Assembly (NCBI RefSeq): GCF_964340395.1
Contig: NC_135569.1
Location: 12,639,019-12,703,018, forward strand
Direction: 5' to 3'
DNA from: Glandiceps talaboti
Taxonomy: Eukaryota > Hemichordata > Enteropneusta > Spengelidae
Length of the DNA stretch: 64,000 nt
A model generated the notes under the pieces. That model saw nothing but the letters and a program-made list of their open reading frames with translations. It made no database searches and was not told the DNA's origin. Positions 24,702-35,600 of this stretch are shown here, in pieces (position 1 is the first letter of the stretch; each line of letters opens with the position of its first letter). A program made the position numbers and the translations under genes.

Positions 24702-25937
24702 ATGATGACACTCAGGTCAGAGTTCAAATATGTTGGGCTGTATCTCCTCATTTTCCAGTGGTTTATAACAAGTTGTATGCCGTGTCCACCACAGTGTTCC
24801 TGTGATATGACATCCCAAGTCAAATTGGTTAACTGTAGTAATCAGGGAATGAACACTATCCCGGGAAATGTTCCTGGCGCGACAACGATCCTGAACTTGT
24901 CAGAAAATGTTATCACAGAAATCCTTCAAGATGAATTAAACTTACTTTCGAAGCTGGAAACCATCGATTTTAGTGAAAACATTCTTGATAATATAGAAGA
25001 AGGTTCGTTGACAGATACTCTGATAAACGCCGATTTTAGCCACAATAAGTTAGCCACTCTGTCATCAATGGTGTTCCAAGATAGCATAAATTTACAAACT
25101 CTGGACATTAGCACAAACCAACTCACTTCCCTGGCAACGTCCCTGTTTTTTGGCCTGACTGACTTAAGAATACTAAATCTCCATGGCAACAGCATAAACA
25201 GTCTACATGATGAGTTGTTCAGCTCTCTTACATCACTAGAAGTTTTAGATTTGAGTGCTAACGAAATATTAATGTTAGAGAAAAAAACATTACTAAGCCT
25301 GCAAAATTTATCTCAACTAAGATTTGAACACAACAGATTAGTGATATTAGCAGCCGACATTTTTAAAAATTTGCAAAACCTGACACTTCTAGATTTAAGC
25401 TTCAATGATATTGAAGTTGTTGAAGACTTAGCGTTCAATGGGTTAGTTAATTTGAAAATTTTGAATCTCAATGGCAACCGACTCACTAGTTACAATAACT
25501 GTTTCAAGGTCCCCAACAGCCTCTTCCCAGGACTTTTAAATCTTCAAGAGTTACGTATTAACAGTAATGAAGTGTCGTCAATTGGAAATTACGTTTTCGA
25601 GAACTTAGAAAGCCTCACACTCTTGGACATAAGCGGCAATGGAATGTCGCAGCTTGAGAGGTACTCATTTACAGGATTAAAATCCATGGAAACGCTTTAC
25701 CTGAGTTACAACAGTTTCGTACAACTGCCGAGACACATTTTTGATGAGTTAGGGAGTCTGATGTATCTGGAACTAGGAACTACAGATCTGATGATGATTG
25801 CCGACAATTCCGATGAGGATGACAATAACCAATGGATTGAAGTGATAAGAAAAATGCGGAAAGTTATTTCACCTGGAGATTACAGTGAACGAATCACATT
25901 TGCAGAAAAAGTTGGAATTCAATACTCAGAACTTTGA
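24702..25937 (+). CDS. Secreted leucine-rich-repeat protein, paralog 2
   Basis: An intronless coding frame of 411 residues. The hydrophobic N terminus (YVGLYLLIFQWFITSC) is a signal peptide. An LRRNT cap follows with Cys 28, 32, 34 and 45 (CPPQCSC...VNC), then about eleven to twelve LRRs up to about residue 360 (e.g. LEVLDLSANEI, LTLLDLSFNDI, LTLLDISGNGM). One longer repeat near residues 265-280 contains an extra Cys (NNCFKVPNSLF). As in the paralog at 7919, there is no LRRCT or membrane anchor. The protein ends in a tail, NQWIEVIRKMRK...FAEKVGIQYSEL, homologous to that protein's. A strong acceptor (CTTTTGTTTCAG, ending at 24690) lies 12 nt before the ATG, so the 5' UTR is probably spliced while the coding sequence is one exon. 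Likely extracellular recognition; ligand unknown. Confidence 0.9.
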   Translation: MMTLRSEFKYVGLYLLIFQWFITSCMPCPPQCSCDMTSQVKLVNCSNQGMNTIPGNVPGATTILNLSENVITEILQDELNLLSKLETIDFSENILDNIEEGSLTDTLINADFSHNKLATLSSMVFQDSINLQTLDISTNQLTSLATSLFFGLTDLRILNLHGNSINSLHDELFSSLTSLEVLDLSANEILMLEKKTLLSLQNLSQLRFEHNRLVILAADIFKNLQNLTLLDLSFNDIEVVEDLAFNGLVNLKILNLNGNRLTSYNNCFKVPNSLFPGLLNLQELRINSNEVSSIGNYVFENLESLTLLDISGNGMSQLERYSFTGLKSMETLYLSYNSFVQLPRHIFDELGSLMYLELGTTDLMMIADNSDEDDNNQWIEVIRKMRKVISPGDYSERITFAEKVGIQYSEL

Positions 25938-26024
25938 CCTCTGACCTTAGCTAATAAGCTGACCTCTGACCTTTGGTTGCTGATATGACTTCCCCAATTT
26001 TGTCTTTGATTTGACCTCCGACCT
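25935..26024 (-). promoter_or_regulatory. Three DR1-like nuclear-receptor half-site pairs
   Basis: TGACCTCTGACCT occurs at 25935-25947 and 25960-25972, and TGACCTCCGACCT at 26012-26024. Each is two TGACCT-type half-sites spaced by one base. The first overlaps the stop codon of LRR paralog 2. They may be a short diverged tandem repeat or an enhancer; binding is inference. Confidence 0.4.
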
Positions 26025-26330
26025 TATCTAGTCACTGAAATGACTATGGCCTTTGTCACTGAACTGACCCGAGAGCAAAACTTGATGCATATAAAATTAA
26101 CTAAAGTTATTTTATTATTTATTTAACAAATTTAATACATGAATTTATATTTCAGCATTTTTCCTCTGAAGTTTCATTGATGGATAATTCTGTCTCCATT
26201 AATGATACAAAATACACCACTGAGGGCGCTCTTCACACTGAATCGCTATCAAACAGAATACTAACTGCCCATTTACTGTCAACCATCTACTTTTTTAAAA
26301 CAGACACATGTGCTAAATAATTTATGAAGA

Positions 26331-26336
26331 ATAAAT
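26331..26336 (+). terminator. Candidate polyadenylation signal of LRR gene 2
   Basis: AATAAA about 390 bp past the stop codon, followed by T-rich sequence. It is the first canonical signal downstream and so a plausible 3' end. Confidence 0.4.
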
Positions 26337-26654
26337 GTTGCTTAAAAAAAGTAAATTTCTTTGACTGGTGTTAGTTAATTTGTCATGAAAATACTAGTAT
26401 AACACTATGGTCCCTTTTTCTATTGAAACCAGCCACATTCAATACATTGAAGAGTATGAGAGTCCGTTTACAGGTGATGACTTTGCAACACTATTCAATG
26501 CAAATTTTATCTTGTGAGCATAATTTTAATGACCCATGTACTGTCAGGTATGATTGCCAATCACTGTACATATGTTACATTTTCATTCAAGTTGTTAAAA
26601 AGTAGCCAAGTTTTCCATGCCAACTGGCATGCAAGCATATGTACACTTATATAT

Positions 26655-26706
26655 TCACACATACATACATACATACATACATACATACATACGTACGTAC
26701 ATACAT

Positions 26707-26753
<47 letters not shown>

Positions 26754-27118
26754 TACATACACACATACAGATACACATACATACATACATACATACATAC
26801 ATACATACATACATACATACACACACACACATACATACATACATACATACATACATACACACATACAGATACACATACATACATACATACATACATACAT
26901 ACACACATACATACATACATACATACATACATACATACACACATACAGATACACATACATACATACATACATACATACATACACACACACAGATACACAT
27001 ACATATATTACAATACAGACACATAAACACACACACACGGTGACACATGTGTACACACACATACATACATACATACATACATACGTGCATGTCTGCACAC
27101 ACACATTCATGCATGCAT

Positions 27119-27178
<60 letters not shown>
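26655..27178 (+). repeat. (CATA)n/(CA)n microsatellite, about 520 bp
   Basis: Long runs of ACAT and AC with repeated ACACATACAGATACACATAC blocks, indicating higher-order amplification. It ends about 55 bp from the splice donor of the last recognisable ELYS exon. Open frames in all phases here are low-complexity artefacts. Confidence 0.97.
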
Positions 27179-27181
<3 letters not shown>

Positions 27182-27234
27182 AACACTTACAAGTTACATA
27201 CAAAACCATCATCACTATAGTCCACACAACTTAC

Positions 27235-27462
27235 CTTGTTCAGTGGTGGTCCCTGATTGGTCCAACAATGCCTGGAAAATGAGCACCATATGACTCAAAT
27301 GCACTGCATGCTGGTTACATAATGACAAGGTCTGCTTGTCAAGGTGAGTGCCATACCCATCATACAGTGGTGTACATATTCTGTCCAGAGATTCCTTGAT
27401 AGTGGCTACCTTATTCCAAGCCCAATCCAAGATAGACCGTAGAGTACATCCGGAAGGAAATC
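27235..27462 (-). CDS. AHCTF1: ELYS exon 14 (last recognised)
   Basis: Acceptor CCATTCTAG, donor CAAG|GTAAGT, phase 1 in and out. It encodes LRSILDWAWNKVATIKESLD and RICTPLYDG, matching [29 protein letters not shown]. The donor is intact, so splicing to a further exon is expected; none was found downstream. Confidence 0.93.
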
Positions 27463-29078
27463 CTAGAATGGAAAAGTTCAAAAATTCAGCGTGATGAATG
27501 GGATATTCTTTTTGCTATAATTTTTACACATCTGGCCAGACTACATAATATGCATTATTACTATGGAAACAAGTTAGTGATGACGAAATCAGACACAGAC
27601 AAAAATATTGTTGTTGATTGTGGTAAATTATACAAATGGGTGATAGTGGTGGTGCCTTGCTGATGTGGATCTAGGGCTTGAAATTAACTTTTTTCTTTGG
27701 TAGTCAGAGTGAGCTACCAATTTCTGAAAGTGGTAGCCCAAGGATTGTGACCTGTAGTCCCATATTCCTGAACTGAAAACAGATTTCCTCTATTGGAAAT
27801 ATGTGTGTTATAAAAATACTTTATGTCTGTAAATCTTCCATCCTTTAAATCATTGCATAATCTGTGCTCGCCTGAGTGGGCTACCAGCTACAAATTATGG
27901 TAGCCCCATGACAAGAATTGGTAGTCTGCGGACACAGGACTACTGCTAATTTTGAGCCCTGCTATAATCACCCTGTAATCAAGAAAGTGTACATATTGGT
28001 AGTCCTGTAAATATTCTGAGTTCCTGCTAAAGTTAGAAATAAGGTTGAATTGCTACTTGATGAAACTAGTCTAGATGCTATCTGTGGCTTCAAATCTCTT
28101 CTCACATCTAGCTCAATGAGGTCCTTAGATAAAATTTCAAATTCACATGACAAGCAATCCACTCAGTCATTAACATCATGTCTTTGTTAATCACCATGCA
28201 CATTTTTTATAGAGAGGTCAAAGGTTATCAAAAATAAGTCGCTATTAATGGTCGCCAATTACTGTGTTTACTTTGTGAGAAAATAAAATATTGTCCATTT
28301 CGTGAAAAACAAGACAGTGAACCCCCAATTTTCTTTTATTATTTAAAATAAAAATGTATAATATTTCATATGGCAAAGTTTTGAAAGATTTGGATAACTT
28401 TGATTTTTTCGGGAAATTAGTGCCTGTCTATCCTTACCTCCTTCACTCCACTGTTGAATACATGATATGATCAGGCCAAGCATGGTGTTTTCTAGGGCCA
28501 CAGTAAGTAAAGAATCACGCTGAAGTTGCTATGGAAACCAAAAAATACAACAAAATGTTAGCCCATAAAATAAATACTAAACAAGTAAACAAACAAACAA
28601 ACAAACAAATAACAAAAGCAAGGAAATATTGTAGAATTATGGAAAATTTACTACAGTAGAAATGTTACATGTGTTCAGTTTCAATGGTCAACCATATTTA
28701 TTAAGGTCTACAATCAATGAAGTAATGTGAACAAAAACTTGAGAAAAATAACATCTGTCCAATTAGTGTAAAGTAATAAACCACAGTGGGTGAGTGCGAC
28801 CAGTTCTACGCCATCAACAAGCTAGGTTGTTTGAATTTCGTGTTCACTCTTTATAATACAGATCTGGTTGCACCCACCCAACACACTTTATTACTTGCCA
28901 TGGTGGCGCTCTACTTCCTGTCTGTGTATACCTTGGGGGTATACATGGTATAGGTTACTCAGTTTAATCATAGAGCACTGCTGCTTTCCTCGATGTCTGA
29001 ACAATACGAAAAACATCCCTGAATTACACTTCTACAGAATACCAAGGGACAAAGCTCTTAATAAACAGTACTATGAGG

Positions 29079-29111
<33 letters not shown>

Positions 29112-29644
29112 CCTGTTTGCAGTCTGCAGTTTACTTATCTATGTTTTTTGTTGATATTTCTTTTTTTTGGATGTGGCATTATCAAACATGTTTGAATATT
29201 GAAACTTAACGCAATTATAATTGCCGCTGTACTTCTGTTGACATCTACAAACAACGATAACTTGATACAACTTACCACTGGTGTTGTAGTTATAGATTGA
29301 TCTAAAGTCCTAGGTAGAAGTCCTGCCATCCAACATTGACTGAAATATTCCTGTGGTTCCCATAGAATGACAGGGCCAAGTTTACACATATCAGCCATGA
29401 CCTAAAAAAACATCAAAAAAAAGTTATTTGTTTGTTTGTTTTCTTTCCGGTTTTACAGTACAAGATGCTAACATGCCAAGTACACCTTGCTTTTTGATCA
29501 CATTGTACATTCCTTTTTACTGTAAAACTGCATCTTTTCAAAATACAAACCTTGTTAAAACAAAAGCATTGGGCCATTATCTGAGTGAGGGCGCTAACAT
29601 TGCTCAATACTGTTTAAAAGTTAACCTTAACTTTCGTGGTGAAT

Positions 29645-29676
<32 letters not shown>

Positions 29677-32600
29677 GAGAATGCTAAATACATTCACAGC
29701 TATCATTATCTTACAACATTTATTGTAACATCATATATAATACTGAATTTCTCTGATTGGTAACAAAATTTGAGAAATTCAATCGACTACAGCAAGTTTA
29801 CTGTAACATTTGAGTGACTTATTTCAGTCAAAACAACTGATACTGTTCACTGCATATTTGATCGTCAGCTATGCAAACTCACTCATGATTGGCTAATTCT
29901 ACATATAACAAGAGTTTAAAGTATTTTTCCCCCAATCAAAATCTGTCTTTCAAGTGACTATAGTTTATCTTACCTGTCTCTGAACTCCAAGGAATTCTGA
30001 CCTAACTACCCCAGTCTCCATCACACAACAGGCCTTAAAACTAGAGGCTGATGGGTAAAAATGTTGTTCTGGGGCTGGGGTAATACAAGATTTGAATTTG
30101 GATATTCTATGAGGATCAACATATACATCCTGTGAAAGACAAAAAGTATAGAATTAATAAATAAGTTTTATGTGATCAAATTTCACAATTTTTTGTATGT
30201 ACTTCATCCCCCCCCCAAAAAAAAACAACAAAAAAAACACACAAAAAAACCCCACATCATTGTGCCCTCTAAGCCAATCTGACGCACCCCTGCCTGACAC
30301 ATACAATATCTAGTGACACATCAAAATTTGGTGTCCCCTATCTCTTACAATATGGTGACTCACAAGAAATGCCAGATTTTATCATTTTGACTCACAACAA
30401 CACAATTTGACTATCATTAGAGGGTACACTGCTACACACTCAAAATACATAAAAATAAACAACAGCAACAGCAACAACAACAACAGTACAAACAGCAGCA
30501 GCAGCAGCAACAGTATGAAGAAAAGTCAAAAACAGACGTTTCTCACTGGTTTCAGTAATGTCTGGTAAAATTAACTATGCAATTTCAAGGTTTTGCACAA
30601 AAAGGCGATCAACCAGAAGTGCTTTTGGTGCAAATATATTCCAAACAAACTTTTGGGGAAGGAAAGCAATCAAAAGAGAATGAGCCATGTATCATATATT
30701 TTAAAACATATCATATTTTTGTATCTCCACTCACCAACAAGACATCAGGTGCAGCTGCCTCCATGACAGAATCCAAAGTGTAGAATGATAGATATGAACA
30801 CATTTCATTGGGTTCCTGAGACTGCCTACAAATTGAAAACAACATTTGAAATTGTCATACTACCTTGGCAACCAAGTTTTCGGTTTACTCATAGAGACAC
30901 AAAGTGTTTTTTGATGTGGTAGATTTCACAAATACCTCGGTTGCCAGAGTAGTATATCAACATGTCACAACAATAGTTTTAGTTTGTGTCTATCTATTTT
31001 GTTCCATTTCTAGTATCTATACAAAATCAAATCATCTTTTTTATTCTAGGCATTCTCTAATATGTTAAAATCAAGGTTAACAAATACAAAAAAAAACCAA
31101 GTTTATTTTTTCTATATTTACCTTACAGACACTGGCATTTGAGCATGATACCATCTGTTCAAATCAAAAAGTGCCAAAAAACAACTGGTTTGTGATCCTT
31201 GGCCTGCAGATGGCGCTTCCCATGCAAATAATGCTTGACTGAGATCTGTTCTGTTAACAACTGCAAAACAGATCAATAATACAACAAAAAGATCCATAGG
31301 TTAATGCACAGAAATGAAATTTGGTAGAGTTGGGTTACGTTGTAAAATTTATTACCATGACAACTATCAGTGTTCGAAATTAACTTTTTTCCTTGGTAGT
31401 CCCATTGGGTTACCAACTTCAGAAATTCAGAAATGTCTGCTTTTTAAAACATGTTTCTCAAATTTCAAAATTTCATAATGACTGTAATGTTTATTGTTAA
31501 GTCAATAGATTTTCCAGGAGTTTATCACATTTTTCCAGGACTTTCCAGGAGAACCAACAAGTCCTTTGAAATTCCATGTTTTTCCATGTCTTTCCAGAAG
31601 TTTCCAGAGTGAATGAATCCTGATTATAATGTATATTACTTGTCACTAATGGAAATAATATTTTCTCTTGCCGTCACACCCCACCCCACTACTTTCCAGA
31701 GGTGGGGGTGGGGCAGGAGAGAGAACGACTTACCATGATCTCCCAATGTAGAATCTTCATGTTTCATTCTATCTGGTGAGAATTCATTGACCAACGTAGA
31801 ACAAGTAAATAAACGACTTCCGACAGAAGTCTTTCTTTCGAGATTGTAAATGTCAGAGGTCAAATCATGTTTGAATTTAGGACTACAGTCTTCAAGAGTC
31901 TGAGAAAAAAAAGGAGAAAAAATAAACAAGTTGTCAGAAAAGTGTGTAGTTACTAGTGACAGTGACTGAAATAAAGACCACCAACACCGTGGTATGGATC
32001 TCAACAATCTAAAACTGATGCTTCATGTGGGCTATTTCTATCAAAAAGTCAACGTCAAATCCTGGAATGACAGTGCTAAATCACAATGCTGTACCAACAA
32101 TATCCTTTTCAACAATGCTGCCAGAACAGCTGACAATTCCCCTCAGTACACAAGATACAAGCAGAGTGGACATTAATCTAAGGTTACATGACTCACCCCC
32201 TCTATCAGATTTTTAAATGCAATCAACAAGTAAAATAAGTTAAGTATATTTATACCTTGTATAAGTAGCCATGGTAATCATGGTTCTCTCTCTCTTCAAA
32301 CGTTAGTTGAAATAAATATAGTGATACAGGAATATCTTGACTGTAAAAAAACGAATAGTAGATGTTAAGGAACTGTCATTGAGGTCACATTCGACTACGA
32401 ATGGCTCAACATTGCAAATTAGTATTGTTTCGCATCGCAGATGCAAAATGAATTAGTGTTTCATTCACCGTCGAGAACTGACAACTTGGAGGTTTGTCGA
32501 GAATTTGAATGGAGAAGGTTCAACATAACAAACGTATAAAGAACTAACGTTTCAGAGACATTCTGACATGATCATTCTATTTGGAGAACTAACAACAGTC

Positions 32601-35600
32601 GAGTAACTTCTTTTCAACCTAAAAACCTTCAAGTTGTGAGTTGGAAGAAATTAGTTGTGAGTGCAAAACGGAGAGTGTCAAACATTGCAAACGTAAAAAA
32701 AATTGTTGTTTCAGAGACATTCAGATATGATTATTCCAAATTGAAAACTCACATCTCTTGACTAATTTCTTTCAACCAAAAACCTTCAAGTTGTGAGTTC
32801 GAAGAAATTAGTTGGGAGTGCCAACAGAGAGTGTCGAACATCAAATGTAAAACAGAATGATAGTTTCAGAGAGATTCTGACAAGACCATCATCACTGAGA
32901 ACTCACAACTTGAAGATATTTTGGTTGGTACAAAAAAGAAAAGTGTGGAAATGAAATGGCAAACATAAATTGAACTATTTGTGTGAGAACACATACTGAC
33001 CTTGACTCCGTACAGACTGGTCCTTTAGACAACCACAGATAGCAACAATATCTTGGATCATCATCTGGTTCTTGGTATGCAAAGTGTGTAACTGGTGATG
33101 AATTATTCTCAAGGGGACTGGCATATCTGTAGAAATACATCATTACATTATACACTATTACATTTTATTGCAGTGTTATGGCCCTGCCCTGTTGTTGGTT
33201 CAAGGATGCACCATAATTTTCTATACATGTTACTTTTTTTGTATTCTGTTTGTGCAGAGAGGTTTGCAATCTGAAAGTTCCAGTTGTTGGTTCACTGTTG
33301 TAACCACTCACTTCCCACAACTCGCTAACTCACTAGAGGTTAAGGCATACTATATATAAGTGGAAACAACGACTGATTTTCACACTAGGGGGTTTGATAC
33401 TCATGGTGTTGTTGTCAACTGACTGTACCCTGCGTTTACTAGTAAAATCCTTCTCTCTGTCATTCCTGGCATTAAATCTTTATTCTATAAACTCACTCAC
33501 AATTAAAGAGGTCAATATGTCTTTCTGTCATTTAATGATGATCAAGTTATTGTTATTCCAAGTGTGATAAAGACAATGAAAAATCATCACATAAGCAATG
33601 CCTTCTCACATATTCCATCTTGGAATGAGAGGATCACATATTCTCCCCCTTTTGGCTGATGAAGGGAAATACAAGCACCACCCTGTAGCGAAACATCATG
33701 GATTCCATGCTAGATGCAATCAATAGATGAAACTCCAGCATCTGCGTATTTCGACTTATGGCTAACTAGTAGTTATACTCACTCTAGGATAGGTCCAATC
33801 AGACTCCAAAGCTGAAAACAGCCAAAACTGAAACCTATCACCAAGCTCCCTGTCTGTTTGATAAATTTCAATGCTGTAATGGATACTTCTGATGCATAAT
33901 AACTACGGATCGTGTTCCCATTTGGTTCTCGGAAATCATAAGAACTTCTCTTGTGGCAGTGTTCTGTAGTGGTGTAACAAATTTACAATACAAGGTACAT
34001 ATATCAGGATGTACGTAAACAATACAAGACAAAAACTGGCATTATATTTTTTCAAAACTAAAACCATTAGCTCTTCCTTTTTGTCACAACTGTACAGATT
34101 TCCAAAAGTAAGCTTTGATTTCTTGAGGAATGGTTGTCTGTCTATTTAGTCAAAGTTATAACTGCATTGGCATGAAATTGTTATTGAATTGTCAAACTGT
34201 CAAAAAGTACCCAATTGAATTCTGGGTACCTGCAATAGCTTTTTAAAAAATTACCTCATGCTAGAGGGTCAAAATAGAATAAGAAGGTTGACTTATTTTC
34301 ACGCGCACCTAGAGTAATACATGTGAAACACGTGGAGCGGAAGTTATGGTGTTGACGAGGAAATCAAATGTTCGTAATTTTTATGATGTGCCTTGGCAGT
34401 AATATTCTATTTCAGGTACCGAGAATTCAGGACCAGTGTGAAAGTGACTGACATTGTGACATGAATTATTGCATGGATTTCATGTGAATGTTCTCCATCA
34501 AACTACATTGGAAGAGATCCTGTGTATTTAATAATACAGATAGAAAATGGTAAACCCCATAAAAACTTATTATTTTTTTTAGTTTGATGCTAAAAAAAAT
34601 AACTAGGTTTGTGATGATGAGACACCACTGCCTTTTAGACTTTCAAAGAACACACACAACATCCCTTGTTTAACTTACCATCTACAAGGAGAGCTAAGTG
34701 TTCTCCTCGCCTCACAGCCTGAATCCTTTTTTCTTCAACACCTTGTGTCTTGGAGGAGATGAGGAGTAACTTAGAAGGATAAGTCTCATCAGAAAGTTTA
34801 CCATCTTCATCAAGTCTCAAGTCTATCAAATAGACATAGCCTTGGTCTGTACCCACGGCAACCATCCCAAAGAATAGATGTAGCTGAGATGATAGTAGAT
34901 AGTTTGGGGCTCTGATTCCACCCACGTTGGTTATAGGTTCTATTGTTGATACCTATAGAAATAGTAAACAGAATATAAGAAGTGAAGTCGTGATAGTGTA
35001 ATGGTTATGTGTGGCTGGCTCTGAATCTGCAAGCTGCTGGTTTGAGCCTTGGCACTACCATTTCTCTCTAAATGGCTGAAGTCTTTGACGAGATTTGAAC
35101 CACAATAGGCCATTCCAGGCTGCAAACAGGAAATTGCAAATACAGCACCCTCGCTCAAATTGGGGTATCATCACCTCATAGTACTGTTACTTAGGAGCTC
35201 TGTCCCTTGGTATTCTGTAAATCAGGGATGTTTTTTTGTATTGTTCAGACATCGAGGAAAGCAGCAGTGCTCTATGATTAAACTGAGTAACCTAAACCAT
35301 GTATACCCCAAGGTACACACATACAGGAAGTAGAGCGCCACCATGGCAAATTTTGGAAAGGCCTATTGTGCCCAGTCTTACGGCTTTGTCATCATTACTA
35401 GTTATCAAAGCAGCTTACCTTATATGGTATTGTGATGGCTGCGGTAACCTTGGAGATGTAAGGGTTGAAGACACACAGCATTCCACCAGATCTACACTTC
35501 AATCCTACAAGTAATCTAACCGATGATCGCCTAGATGACATCTGATTTAGACGATATTCTCTGACACATGATATGGTCATAGTGCTGTCTTTGTTAAAAC

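Noticed and set aside
26561-27282. Several frames of 130-220 codons
   Set aside because: They cross the CATA/CA microsatellite; the peptides are HTYIHTYI-type low complexity.
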